Part shown: piece by piece, positions 17,368 to 25,470 of the stretch
Position numbering within the stretch: position 1 is the stretch's first letter
Layout: every line of letters starts with the position of its first letter
Assembly (NCBI RefSeq): GCF_041053055.1
Contig: NZ_CP163443.1
Span: forward strand, 4,571,001 to 4,635,000
Direction of reading: 5' to 3'
Length of the DNA stretch: 64,000 nt
Source of the DNA: Streptomyces sp. R41
GTDB lineage: Bacteria > Actinomycetota > Actinomycetes > Streptomycetales > Streptomycetaceae
Translations under genes and position numbers: made by a program
Notes under the pieces: generated by a model
Databases searched by the model: none
Told to the model about the DNA's origin: nothing
Seen by the model: only the letters and a program-made list of their open reading frames with translations

Positions 17368-17751
17368 CTAGGCGCCGGGCTTCCCCTCGGTGGGGCCCAC
17401 AGCCGCCTCAAGCTGCTTGATGCGCTCGACAAGCCCAGCAAGTTCGGCCGAGACTCGCGCGACCTGAGCTTGCAGCTCCGTCAGGCGCAGGGCAGCCTCG
17501 CGGGGCGCTTGCTCGCCGGGTGCCGGGTCGCAGACGTACGTACCGCTCCCCGCGCGCCCTTCGACCAGCCCCTCTTCCTGGAGCTGCGTGTAGGCGTTCT
17601 GCACGGTCATCAAGGCCACGCCGAGCTTCTTGGCGTAGGCGCGGGCACCGGGAAGTCGATCTCCAGGGCCGAACGTCCCGGCAGCGATTTCGCCTCTGAT
17701 TCTGGCTGCGATCTCGCGCGCGTTGGGCTTCCTCGTCGGCTGTGAGTTCAC
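17368..17751 (-). CDS. GntR-family transcriptional regulator (KorSA-like)
   Basis: 127 residues: a GntR winged helix (about 8-78; GPGDRLPGARAYAKKLGVA, TVQNAYTQLQEEGLVEGRAG, SGTYV) followed by a short coiled coil (about 88-118) rather than a full effector domain. In pSAM2 a GntR-type repressor (KorSA) holds replication and transfer off; position here, divergent from the transfer operon, suggests the same. It starts with GTG at 17751, 16 bp from the first of three ACCTAGGT palindromes, which probably serve autoregulation and control of the rightward operon. Confidence 0.88.
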   Translation of the reverse strand: MNSQPTRKPNAREIAARIRGEIAAGTFGPGDRLPGARAYAKKLGVALMTVQNAYTQLQEEGLVEGRAGSGTYVCDPAPGEQAPREAALRLTELQAQVARVSAELAGLVERIKQLEAAVGPTEGKPGA

Positions 17752-17766
17752 CCCGAAAGCGTACTT

Positions 17767-17860
17767 GACCTAGGTCGTTTGGAAGCCAGACGTGCTGACC
17801 TCTTGACGACCAGAAGTGACCTAGGTAGCTTTCTGAATAACGGCAAGCGACCTAGGTCGC
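17767..17860. promoter_or_regulatory. Three ACCTAGGT operators upstream of the GntR gene
   Basis: Palindromes GACCTAGGTC (17767-17776), GACCTAGGTA (17818-17827) and GCGACCTAGGTCGC (17847-17860). Their centres are 51 and 31 bp apart, close to whole helical turns, so bound dimers would face the same side. Best read as GntR binding sites. Confidence 0.7.
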
Positions 17861-17941
17861 TCAGCCAGAAGGCCCGTTGATCTGTGCTTATGGCGCCCGA
17901 AGGAAAGCCCGCAGGGGTGAGTACGAAGGAAGCGCTCGTTG

Positions 17942-17957
17942 GTTGAGAACTCAACAG
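17942..17957 (+). promoter_or_regulatory. TTGAGAACTCAACAG leader motif
   Basis: Resembles a conserved motif I remember from leaders and spacers of Streptomyces rRNA operons, where it sits near antitermination/processing signals. Here it begins the transcript region of the transfer operon; function is inference. Confidence 0.4.
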
Positions 17958-18172
17958 TGTGTCTAGAACGGCGGGTACGAGTGCCCGCCCCCGCATCGGC
18001 CCGGGTGATGGCCGGACGGACTCACGGCTGCTTCTGAACCGCTGGGTCCGCTTTCTGGCTCGCAGCCCTTTCGCTGCGGCCGGCTGCCTCTCTCGCCCGT
18101 CCGGCTAGTGCTTCGCGCACAGGTCGTACGGACGGGAGCGCGGGGAGCCGGATCTACCGACTTCAACGGCGC

Positions 18173-18202
18173 GCGGCCCCGGTGCTGGAACACCGGGGCC
18201 GC
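18173..18202 (+). terminator. Perfect 12-bp-stem hairpin before the transfer operon
   Basis: GCGGCCCCGGTG, loop CTGGAA, then the exact complement, 37 bp before the first ATG at 18240. No T tract follows, so attenuation or RNA protection is as likely as termination. Confidence 0.55.
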
Positions 18203-18239
18203 TGTTCGGGCCGTTCCTGTCTGAGAGGAACACGACCCA

Positions 18240-18506
18240 ATGAACCCCATCGTGACTGTTCAGGAAGCTGTTACCGCGTTCGCCGACTTCATGGAGCCGA
18301 CGGCCGCGGAGCTGGACGCGATCGAACTGGAGATGCCCGCGATCCTCGCGGACGTCGACCTGATCGACGCACAGATCATCGCCCTCAACCACAAGCCCAA
18401 CGAGCTGGACACGCGACGCGTGCGCCGGGCGTTCGGGCGGGTGTTGGCGGTCCGCCGCGAGCTCGCCAACCGCGCCGCCGACGACATGGCCGGTGGTGCG
18501 GCGTGA
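18240..18506 (+). CDS. Small AICE protein, DUF6284-like
   Basis: 88 residues, helical and soluble: IVTVQEAVTAFADFMEPTAA, then ELDAIELEMPAILADVDLID and a basic C-terminal helix. From memory this matches a small conserved family (DUF6284) that opens the transfer gene cluster of many Streptomyces AICEs; no function is known. The ribosome site AGAGGAA precedes the ATG. Its TGA overlaps the GTG of the next gene by four bases, so the run that follows is one operon. Confidence 0.72.
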   Translation: MNPIVTVQEAVTAFADFMEPTAAELDAIELEMPAILADVDLIDAQIIALNHKPNELDTRRVRRAFGRVLAVRRELANRAADDMAGGAA

Positions 18507-19357
18507 AGGCCAAGACCGTTCTGCCCGCCGTCGCGATGACGGCGGTGTCCATGGTCCTCACCCTGGCCGTGGTCATGATGTGGCTGGGCACGGCGATGCC
18601 GTGGCCCGTCGCCCTGGTCGTCGGTCTCGGCATCGACGGCGGATGGCTGGCCACACTCGCCTACGAACGCCGCCTCGCCGCACAGGGCGACCACAACCGC
18701 GCCGTCACCACCGTCGGATGGTGCTTCGGACTCCTCGCGGCCGGCGTCCTCGTGGCGCACGCACTCACCGCTGAAGAGTCCACCGGAGCATGGCTTGCCG
18801 TGGCCTGGCTGCCCATCGCAGCCAAGGCACTGTGGCTGGTGCACGGACTGTGGGAACGGACCGCGCTCACCCCGAACGCACTCGGAGCGATCCGAGGTAT
18901 CCAGCAAGAGGCCCGCGACGAAGCGGCCGTGGCCCGCGCCCGCCTACGGGCCGAAGCCACCACCGAGGAGACCCGGTTGACGGCCGTGACGCAAGCCGGC
19001 GCCCGCGTCGCACGCGTCCAAGCAAAGACCGCGCAGAGCCTCTCCCGGGCCTGGTCCACGCTGGAAGCGGTCCGGGAGGGCGAGGACACCGGACGGGCGC
19101 TGAGCAGCGTGACGCACCGCGTCACACCCGACGTCGCACCCCGGTGGCAACTGCCTGTCTGGGGCCCCGTCGAGCCCGTGTCTGCGTTCTCTCTGGCGCC
19201 AGCGCTCACCGACGCGGAGCTCGACGCGCTGGTGGACGAGATCCGCAACAGCGAGGTTCCGGCCCTGTCGTACCGGGAGATGGCGACCCGCTTCCGGGCG
19301 GCCGGCCACTCCGCATCCGAGGTCCGCCTGCGGGCGGCGTGGAAGCGGGTTGCCTGA
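18503..19357 (+). CDS. Spread/transfer membrane protein with four helices
   Basis: 284 residues. Four membrane helices lie within the first 125 residues (starting near 8, 30, 73 and 95), followed by an Ala/Arg-rich coiled-coil segment (about 135-185) and a C-terminal region ALSYREMATRFRAAGHS that looks like a small helix-turn-helix. It resembles the AICE 'protein transporter Sec' or DUF2637-type spread proteins thought to help plasmid movement through the mycelium. The start is GTG at 18503, overlapping the previous stop; a longer frame from 18182 runs over the leader hairpin and is not used. Confidence 0.7.
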   Translation: MKAKTVLPAVAMTAVSMVLTLAVVMMWLGTAMPWPVALVVGLGIDGGWLATLAYERRLAAQGDHNRAVTTVGWCFGLLAAGVLVAHALTAEESTGAWLAVAWLPIAAKALWLVHGLWERTALTPNALGAIRGIQQEARDEAAVARARLRAEATTEETRLTAVTQAGARVARVQAKTAQSLSRAWSTLEAVREGEDTGRALSSVTHRVTPDVAPRWQLPVWGPVEPVSAFSLAPALTDAELDALVDEIRNSEVPALSYREMATRFRAAGHSASEVRLRAAWKRVA

Positions 19358-19740
19358 TGTCCGCCGCGTGGGGCGAGTGCTTCGACCCGACGGGCGCCCG
19401 CTTCGGCGTGCCCACCTACCCGTGGAGCCTGGCACCGGACGGGCTCGCCACCCGCCGCCAGTTACGAGCGCGGGGCCTGCGTCCGGGGGGTCAGGACATA
19501 GCGGCGCAGTGCATGCGGATGAACCGCCGCACCGGTACGCCGCGCGTCGCCTACCTGTACCGCCTGGATCTCGCGAAGCCGGTGCGGCCGATGACGTCGC
19601 GGAAGTGGGGCGCACTCGCCCTCGCGATGCTCGCCCGCCGCACCTGCCCGACGTGCGGGATCACCTACAGCTACTGCATGCCCCGCTCCCTCGGCATGTG
19701 CGTGCTGTGCGCCCACCCCGACGACCAGCGCGCCACCTGA
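19357..19740 (+). CDS. RRQRL-motif zinc-binding AICE protein
   Basis: 127 residues. TRRQLRARGLRPGGQ near residue 30 is the RRQRL-like motif, and CPTCGITYSYCMPRSLGMC with a further Cys supplies a probable zinc site near the C-terminus. Proteins of this type are found in AICE transfer modules between Spd genes; role unknown. The ATG at 19357 overlaps the stop of the preceding gene (TGATG), so it is coupled to it. Confidence 0.75.
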   Translation: MSAAWGECFDPTGARFGVPTYPWSLAPDGLATRRQLRARGLRPGGQDIAAQCMRMNRRTGTPRVAYLYRLDLAKPVRPMTSRKWGALALAMLARRTCPTCGITYSYCMPRSLGMCVLCAHPDDQRAT

Positions 19741-19769
19741 ACTCTCCCACCACACCTTGGAGTTCCACT

Positions 19770-19988
19770 GTGACCAGCATCAACGCTGCTCCCCGCACCA
19801 TCAGCTATGCGTGGCATGCCTGGGTGACCGTGCCCGGCCAGGGCCGCGCGTTCGCCCACGGCACCATCACCGTCCCGCTCGACTACTGCTGGAACCGCGT
19901 CCAGCGCGAGGTCGGCGCCTGGCTCGGTGAGCAGGGCACGACCGGCCGGCTCGCCGACATCAACCTCACCCTCGCCCCGCAGACCTGA
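19770..19988 (+). CDS. Small AICE hypothetical protein
   Basis: 72 residues, no membrane helix: AAPRTISYAWHAWVTVPGQG then a beta-rich stretch and an amphipathic helix WNRVQREVGAWLGEQG. Looks like a small compact alpha/beta domain. The start is GTG at 19770 with GGAG upstream. It is part of the transfer operon by position; I do not know a function. Confidence 0.6.
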   Translation: MTSINAAPRTISYAWHAWVTVPGQGRAFAHGTITVPLDYCWNRVQREVGAWLGEQGTTGRLADINLTLAPQT

Positions 19989-20002
19989 CGGAGGGATCGA
20001 CC

Positions 20003-20320
20003 ATGGCCAAGCCCGACACCCGCCGCCTGGACCGCGCGATCCGTGAGACGAACCGCAAGCTCGAAGCGGTCCGAGAACGTGAGATGTGGCCGCTCAGCGG
20101 TCCCGAGAGGCGGGCGATCGTCCGCGCCCTGGCCGCAGGCACGATCAAGGTCGCCCGGGGCAACAGCACCGCACGCGCCGACCGGAAGGTGGAGTCGGCG
20201 TGGAGTGCGGCCGAGACCCGGCTCATCGCGGAGATCACCGCGCTCCAGGTGGAACGGCAGCGGGTCGTGAACGAGGCCGCCGCCGCCAAGGCCGCCAAGA
20301 AGTCCTCAAGGTGGTGGTGA
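20003..20320 (+). CDS. Small basic helical AICE protein
   Basis: 105 residues, highly charged and predicted almost wholly helical, with a likely coiled coil in RLIAEITALQVERQRVVNEA and a C-terminal KKSSRWW. The start ATG follows a GGAGGGA ribosome site. The stop overlaps the next GTG by three bases. No family recognised; the composition suggests nucleic-acid or protein scaffolding, which is only a guess. Confidence 0.62.
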   Translation: MAKPDTRRLDRAIRETNRKLEAVREREMWPLSGPERRAIVRALAAGTIKVARGNSTARADRKVESAWSAAETRLIAEITALQVERQRVVNEAAAAKAAKKSSRWW

Positions 20321-20622
20321 GCATGGACCGCCGCTGTCCCGCCGCCCACCCCGACGACCCCACGCCCTGCGTCGGACCGGTCGCGGTGACCGTGCTGGAC
20401 GCCCTCAACGCCGGGGCCGACGGGTGCGAGCAGCACGCCGCCCGACTACTGGCCTCTCTCGACGGCGGACGCGTCTACGCCCTGCCCGATGCCCCGGCCG
20501 GCGCCGCCATCCGCACCTTCACCGCTGCCGACGGCACCCGCCCGTTCTGCTGGGTCGACGGCCCGCGCACCGGCCCGTCCCAGCTCAGCCGGGCGGAGAA
20601 CCGCGCCCGGCACAGCCGCTGA
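20317..20622 (+). CDS. Small AICE hypothetical protein with Cys/His cluster
   Basis: 101 residues beginning VSMDRRCPAAHP. Conserved-looking Cys and His in the first half (CPAAHPDDPTPC, GCEQHAARLL) could bind a metal; the second half is RVYALPDAPAGAAIRTF and similar. The GTG at 20317 overlaps the previous TGA (GTGA); an ATG six bases later is an alternative start. It precedes traB by 94 bp. Confidence 0.58.
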   Translation: MSMDRRCPAAHPDDPTPCVGPVAVTVLDALNAGADGCEQHAARLLASLDGGRVYALPDAPAGAAIRTFTAADGTRPFCWVDGPRTGPSQLSRAENRARHSR

Positions 20623-20716
20623 TCAGCGCAATCCCTCGCCCGCACCGCTGCCGGGCGGGGGTGGCCTCCCCTTCACCTTCACCCCGGACACGGGGCAGTC
20701 AGGAGTGTCTCCAACC

Positions 20717-22834
20717 ATGAGCGAGAACGTCGTTCACCTGCACAAGAACACCGAACCGGCTCCCGAGCCGGCCACCGTGACCACACTGACCGTGGTCCCC
20801 GACCCGGCACCGACCGCGTCCGTGCCGCTGTGGGTGCGCTCGGGTCGGGCGGTCAAGACCGTGGTCACGCACGAGACCACCAAGACGACTGCTCGCGCGG
20901 TTGCCCGCCACACCCTCTACGTGGCCGGCGGCGCGAAGATCGCAGCCAAGCGGACGTGGGACGGACGGACCGCCTCCCGCTACGAGCGGATGTTCCGCGC
21001 TGCCGAAGCCGCGGGCAACCACGAGATGGCCACCGAGTGGGAGGAGCGAGGGCAGCACTTCCGCGAGGCCCGCCACCGCCGCCGCATGGACCTGCTGCAC
21101 TCCCCGATCGACGCGGCCAAGGGCGTGGCGGTGAGCGCCGGTATGGGTGTCGGGTCGCTGGTCGCCCTCGGGATCGTCATGGCGATCGCGACGAAGGACG
21201 TCACGCAGGTCGTCACCCCGCTGATGGCCACGATCGACTTCATCAACCTGCTCATCACCATCGTCCAGGTGGTGTGGGGACCCGCCCTCGTGATCGGCCC
21301 GTTCCTCGCGCTGCTCGCCCTGTGGGCTATCGGCAGCAAGCAGCAGGCCGCACCGGCGTGGGCCCTGCCCGACAACGTTCGATCGAGCGAGGGCGAGCCG
21401 ATCACACCGTCGATCGTGGTCAAGGCACTTCGTGATCTGGGAGTGCCCGCTCTGCGCAACGCGATCAAGGAGATGGGGGACGCCGGCGCGTCGATGCTCG
21501 GTCCGATCCGGATCGCCGGATGCGGCGTGGAAGTCGACGTCACGCTCCCGTCCGGGGTGTCCACAATCGAGGTGCAGAACCGGCGGCGGAAGCTTGCCGA
21601 GAACCTGACCCGGCACGAGCACGAGGTGTTCATCACCATCCCGCAGGCCGCTCGCACCGTTCGCCTGTGGGTCGCGGACTCGGGTGCGCTCGATGAGCCG
21701 ATCGGCCCGTCTCCGCTGGTCACGGACGAATCGATGACCGCCGACTACGCCAAGGGCCGCGCCCCCTGGGGCCAGGACCTGCGTGGCGACGCGGCGGCCC
21801 TGTCCCTGTATCAGCGGCATCTCTTGATCACGGGTCTGTCGAACCAGGGCAAGACCGTCGCCCTGCGGTCCCTGGCGCTGTGGCTCGCCCTGGACAAGTC
21901 GGTCCAGTTCCTCATGGGTGACCTCAAGGGGATCGGTGACTGGGCCATGTTCGACGGCCTGGCCACCACGCTGATCCAGGGCCCGACGGATGAGCACGTG
22001 ATCCAGGTGACCGAGATGGTCGAGGGAGCCGTGGGCGAGATGAACCGCCGTCTCCAGGCCCCGCCCGGAACGCAGTTCCCCGCGCTGATCGTGCTGGTCG
22101 ATGAGGCGCAGGTCGCGTTCATGTGCCCGATCAAGGACGAAGAGGGCCGCTTCTACGGCGGATCCAAGGCAACCTCCCGGTACTTCATGGCCGTCCGGAA
22201 GATCCACAACCAGGGCCGTGCCGTGAACGTGCTGATGTGGCAGGGCACCCAGGACCCGACCGACCAGAACCTTCCCAAGCTGGTCCGCGAGGGCGCCCAC
22301 ACCCGCGCCTCCCTCGCCCTCGGCACCGAGTCGCAGGCCCGCATGGCGCTCGGGGACAAGGCAGTCGACGGCGGCGCCGCCCCGAACCTGCTGCGTCCAG
22401 GCCTGGATCAGGGAACGCTCGTGGTCGCGTCATCCGGGATCGACATCCCCAAGGGGCAGTCGTCCATCACGGTCCGCACGCACTACGTCGACGACGATGC
22501 AGCCGAAGCCATCCTCGACCGGGCCAAGGCCCTGCGGGACGGGGTCACCACCCTGACCGTCATCGAGCGGGGCAAGGAGCGGGACCCGCTCGCCGACATC
22601 GCCAACGTGGTCGGGGACGCGCCGCGAGTACGCACCAAGGACGTGCTCAAGCGGCTCGCCACGCTGAACGAGGACGCCTACGGCGGCTGGTCGTTCATCG
22701 ACCTCAAGCGCGTCCTGGACGACACCGGCGCGGAGCCCTACAAGTCCGACGGCGTCATGGTCGTCAGCCGCGACCGCGTCATGCGAGCGCTCGCCAACCG
22801 CAACACGGACGGTTCCGCTTCCGCCGACGGATGA
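20717..22834 (+). CDS. traB: FtsK/SpoIIIE-type conjugative DNA translocase, TraB
   Basis: 705 residues. The N-terminal part is cytoplasmic; two membrane segments lie near residues 138-160 and 190-215. The motor follows: Walker A GLSNQGKTVAL near 373 and Walker B LIVLVDEAQ near 457. The last 80 residues (DVLKRLATLNEDAYGGWSF, then VSRDRVMRAL) should be the winged helix that reads transfer-site repeats. In Streptomyces a single TraB moves double-stranded plasmid DNA between hyphae without relaxase or type IV secretion. AGGAG precedes the ATG at 20717. Directly downstream lies a cluster of CAGGGAGG octamers, the expected place for its binding site. Confidence 0.93.
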   Translation: MSENVVHLHKNTEPAPEPATVTTLTVVPDPAPTASVPLWVRSGRAVKTVVTHETTKTTARAVARHTLYVAGGAKIAAKRTWDGRTASRYERMFRAAEAAGNHEMATEWEERGQHFREARHRRRMDLLHSPIDAAKGVAVSAGMGVGSLVALGIVMAIATKDVTQVVTPLMATIDFINLLITIVQVVWGPALVIGPFLALLALWAIGSKQQAAPAWALPDNVRSSEGEPITPSIVVKALRDLGVPALRNAIKEMGDAGASMLGPIRIAGCGVEVDVTLPSGVSTIEVQNRRRKLAENLTRHEHEVFITIPQAARTVRLWVADSGALDEPIGPSPLVTDESMTADYAKGRAPWGQDLRGDAAALSLYQRHLLITGLSNQGKTVALRSLALWLALDKSVQFLMGDLKGIGDWAMFDGLATTLIQGPTDEHVIQVTEMVEGAVGEMNRRLQAPPGTQFPALIVLVDEAQVAFMCPIKDEEGRFYGGSKATSRYFMAVRKIHNQGRAVNVLMWQGTQDPTDQNLPKLVREGAHTRASLALGTESQARMALGDKAVDGGAAPNLLRPGLDQGTLVVASSGIDIPKGQSSITVRTHYVDDDAAEAILDRAKALRDGVTTLTVIERGKERDPLADIANVVGDAPRVRTKDVLKRLATLNEDAYGGWSFIDLKRVLDDTGAEPYKSDGVMVVSRDRVMRALANRNTDGSASADG

Positions 22835-22854
22835 CAGGAGCCGACCCCCGACGG

Positions 22855-23014
22855 GTCAGGGAGGCAGGGAGAACTCCCTACAAGCCTCCCTGACCCGCCT
22901 CCCTGGCCCTGAGCTGCACGAATGATCCATCAGGGAGTCAGGGAGGCACCCCAGGTCAACCCCCGAAAACCCCCTCCACAGCCACCACGCAAGGGGGTGG
23001 CTCCGCCTCCCTGA
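22855..23014. repeat. Cluster of CAGGGAGG/CCTCCCTG octamers, candidate transfer locus (clt)
   Basis: Seven copies or near copies in 160 bp: 22856-22864, 22865-22871 (partial), 22885-22893, 22898-22906, 22930-22938, 22938-22946 and 23006-23014, in both orientations. GTCAGGGAGGC (22855-22865) and its exact complement (22884-22894) can also pair as a hairpin. In pSVH1 the TraB-binding repeats lie just after traB; this cluster has the same position. Confidence 0.6.
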
Positions 23015-23037
23015 CCGAGCGCCAGAAGGGATTCCGC

Positions 23038-23508
23038 ATGTACCCCGAACACCCCACCACCAGACACCCCGTGACCGCAGTGGAAGTCCACCAGCCCATG
23101 CCCCTCGCCCCCACTGTGGCGGCGACGGCGCCGACCGTGGCCATGCAGCCGGGCACCGTTCCGGCCGTGGCGAGCATCGTCCTACCCGACGGGCGGATCG
23201 TCACCGGATACTCGCTCACACCCATGCAGCCCGACCCGGTCACCACGATCAAGCCGCCCGTCTCCCGCGCGGCAGTGAACATCGCGCTCGGAGGGATCGG
23301 GTTCCTCGCCGTATGCGGCGGGCTGATCCTGCTCACCTCGTTCATCGCGGCCCTGACCGCGCTGATCACCCAGCTCATCATCCTCGCTGCCGTGATCTTC
23401 GGTGGGTGGATCGCCGTGCAGGTGTTCAGCACACGCGGCCCCCGCGAGGGCGGGACCACGGTCAACATCCGCAAGGCCGTGATCAAGCGGAACAAGTTCT
23501 ACGGCTGA
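23038..23508 (+). CDS. Spread protein, SpdB-like, two membrane helices
   Basis: 156 residues. A Pro/Val/Thr-rich soluble N-terminus (1-80) is followed by two adjacent membrane helices (about 84-140) and a basic end (NIRKAVIKRNKFYG). Short hydrophobic proteins after traB in Streptomyces plasmids and AICEs (Spd) promote spread along the mycelium after first transfer. The start ATG at 23038 follows AGAAGGG. It is the last plus-strand gene of the transfer operon. Confidence 0.68.
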   Translation: MYPEHPTTRHPVTAVEVHQPMPLAPTVAATAPTVAMQPGTVPAVASIVLPDGRIVTGYSLTPMQPDPVTTIKPPVSRAAVNIALGGIGFLAVCGGLILLTSFIAALTALITQLIILAAVIFGGWIAVQVFSTRGPREGGTTVNIRKAVIKRNKFYG

Positions 23509-23515
23509 ACAGCCG

Positions 23516-23814
23516 CTACCGGTAGCCCAACTTCTCGTCCAGGACGCGCGGCCAGTCCGCGTCAGCCAGCCCCGCAGCCACGAGCAGGTCGCGCCAGGCC
23601 ATCCGGGCCACATCAACCGCCGTGCGAAACCGGTCCAGGTCGCTTCGGCCATCAGGACCGCCGCAGCCAATAGCCGCTCCGGATTCGGCCGCCAACCTTC
23701 GAGTTCAACGGTAAGCGCCCGGAGGGCTCCCTCGATCCCCTTCACCGCGTCGGGCTCCGGGAAGTCGCGGCGAATCTTCTCGTGCAGGCGAGCGCTGATC
23801 GGATCCTCGGCCAC
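23516..23814 (-). pseudogene. Frameshifted AICE hypothetical gene
   Basis: From ATG at 23814 the frame reads MAEDPISARLHEKIRRDFPE and stays plausible to about residue 57, then turns into Trp/Arg/Gly-rich nonsense. Another frame carries on from about 23640 as DLDRFRTAVDVARMAWRDLL and ends in DEKLGYR with a TAG at 23516-23518. The distance is one base short of a multiple of three, so a single-base deletion near 23640 (or a sequencing error) split a protein of about 99 residues. Function unknown. Convergent with the spread protein gene, eight bases apart. Confidence 0.65.
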
Positions 23815-23892
23815 CCAATCCGCCTTGCGTAAGCACCTGTTAAGGCGGCCCGCTTCCCGCCAAAGTTCCAGGCTAGTTCTCCAGCACTTTTT

Positions 23893-24627
23893 CTAGACGT
23901 CTCCGCATACCTTGACCGATTTGATCGGGAGAGCGTGCGAGACCCTTCCATTTATTTCGATCTCGCCGTCTTCATCTGCCGCAAATCTATCGTCTCGCGA
24001 TAATTTGCCATCACTTCGCGTCCACCGAACGGAATCCCTGTCAGTGAACGAAAGCCAGTTCACGCCCAAAGTCTCCCCAGGTGTCAACTTTCGCCATGGG
24101 AATGCTTTTTCGAGGTCGACTCGCAAGAACTCCTGATTGAGAACTAGTTCGGAACAGGGCGGCAAAGACGTCAAAACGATATTAACCTCGCGCGTTGCGT
24201 CCACCCCGGCATCTTGCAAGGTGAACTGCAAGAACAAAGCCTGTACTGGATCCGGCGATCTGTTCATCAGGTGCAGATGCATGGGGGCGTCGCTTGGTCG
24301 GTCAAATTCGTCGTTTTGGTCGTACCAATAAGTGACGCGCAGGGCCTGGGCGCGCGCTGCTTGACTGGCCTCCTCTCTCGATTGCTGAAGCTGATCCTTT
24401 GATTGGCGAAGCTGATCTTGGGATGTTGCCGCACTGTAATAGGTGGCAATCGCTGTGAAAATGAGACCTCCGATAGCGGCAAGGGCAGCGATGACAGTTC
24501 CCACATGCACCCAAGGGATCTGGCGCCACCAATTCCTTCGACTGGTTCCCCGACTGGATTGCACTCGGTTCGGAGCGGGCCGTTGCCGCGCCAGATGGAT
24601 TCGCGCACGCCTTTGCGAGTGAGCCAT
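23893..24627 (-). CDS. Membrane-anchored hypothetical protein with coiled coil
   Basis: 244 residues. A basic N-terminus (about 1-38), one membrane helix (about 42-64), a short coiled coil (SQDQLRQSKDQLQQSREEA) and a beta-rich C-terminal domain without Cys pairs. Not recognised. The start at 24627 (MAHSQRRAR) is preceded by a GGGGGGGAAA ribosome site; the ATG at 24642 overlaps that site. Codon use is less GC-rich than the neighbouring transfer genes, so this looks like cargo inserted between the spread and replication genes. Confidence 0.62.
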   Translation of the reverse strand: MAHSQRRARIHLARQRPAPNRVQSSRGTSRRNWWRQIPWVHVGTVIAALAAIGGLIFTAIATYYSAATSQDQLRQSKDQLQQSREEASQAARAQALRVTYWYDQNDEFDRPSDAPMHLHLMNRSPDPVQALFLQFTLQDAGVDATREVNIVLTSLPPCSELVLNQEFLRVDLEKAFPWRKLTPGETLGVNWLSFTDRDSVRWTRSDGKLSRDDRFAADEDGEIEINGRVSHALPIKSVKVCGDV

Positions 24628-24659
24628 TGCTTTCCCCCCCACAGGCTCGATCTACCCCC

Positions 24660-24701
24660 AAGGGCGACCCCATGTCTCGCCAAAGATCCAGGGTCGCCCT
24701 T
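24660..24701. terminator. Hairpin with perfect 11-bp stem
   Basis: AAGGGCGACCC at 24660-24670 pairs exactly with 24691-24701 across a 20-base loop, between the divergent membrane-protein and methyltransferase-like genes. Could attenuate the rightward transcript. Confidence 0.45.
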
Positions 24702-24741
24702 GCCCAACTGTCCGCAACAGACCTGTTGGAGGTCACCCAGC

Positions 24742-25470
24742 ATGACGCAACCCAGCGACATCCGGCGAGAGCGCGGCGCAAGGCCGCGTGTGCTGGACGT
24801 CTTCTCGTGCGCCGGCGGAGCCGGTAGCGGCTACCAGCGCGCCGGGTTCGACGTGGACGGCTGCGACATCGCCGACCGCCCGAACTACCCCTTCCCTTAC
24901 CACCGGGGCGACGCCCTCGCCTACCTCGCCCACCTCATCGCCACCGGCGAGATCCGCAGGTACACGCTCGTGCACGCCTCCCCGCCCTGTCAGGACAAGT
25001 GCACGCTGACCGTGGGCACCAACCAGTCCCAGGGATGGGGCGGGGACCACGTGGATCTGGTCGCGCCCACCCGAGCCCTGCTCGAACGGACCGACCTGCC
25101 GTACGTCATCGAGCAGCCCAACGGCCGCGCGAAGATCCGCAAAGACCTCACCCTGTGCGGCGAGATGTTCGGTCTCGGGGTCATCCGCCACCGCAACTTC
25201 GAGCTTGGTGCCTGGACCACTGCCCGGCCGGCGCACGTCCCGCACCGGGGCCGCGTACGCGGCTACCGACACGGACAGTTCTACAACGGCCCGTACGTCG
25301 CCGCGTACGGCAACGGCGGGGGCAAGCCGTCCGTCCAGGAGCTGCAAGCGGCGATGGGGATCACGTGGACGGACGTGCGCGAGGAACTGACCGAGGCCAT
25401 CCCGCCCGCCTACACCGAGTTCATCGGCCGAGCCTTCCTCGCACAGACGGCGCTGCGGGTGGCGGCATGA
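24742..25470 (+). CDS. C5-cytosine DNA methyltransferase-like protein
   Basis: 242 residues. VLDVFSCAGGAGSGYQRAGF is SAM motif I, and HASPPCQDKCT near residue 80 is the catalytic Pro-Cys loop. The ENV motif (VI) is replaced by IEQPNG, and the target-recognition part is very short compared with classical enzymes of 330 or more residues. It may be a compact phage-type cytosine methylase that protects the element from host restriction or marks it, but activity is not certain. GGAGG lies upstream of the ATG. Its stop overlaps the next ATG (ATGA), joining it to the replication operon. Confidence 0.75.
   Translation: MTQPSDIRRERGARPRVLDVFSCAGGAGSGYQRAGFDVDGCDIADRPNYPFPYHRGDALAYLAHLIATGEIRRYTLVHASPPCQDKCTLTVGTNQSQGWGGDHVDLVAPTRALLERTDLPYVIEQPNGRAKIRKDLTLCGEMFGLGVIRHRNFELGAWTTARPAHVPHRGRVRGYRHGQFYNGPYVAAYGNGGGKPSVQELQAAMGITWTDVREELTEAIPPAYTEFIGRAFLAQTALRVAA

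Larger units (their letters stand above)
17861..18239. other. Leader region of the transfer operon
   Basis: 379 bp between the operators and the first small transfer gene. It contains GTTGAG-AA-CTCAAC (17942-17955), GC-rich stretches and a strong hairpin just before the first gene. No gene of its own is convincing. It looks like a long regulated 5' leader. Confidence 0.5.
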
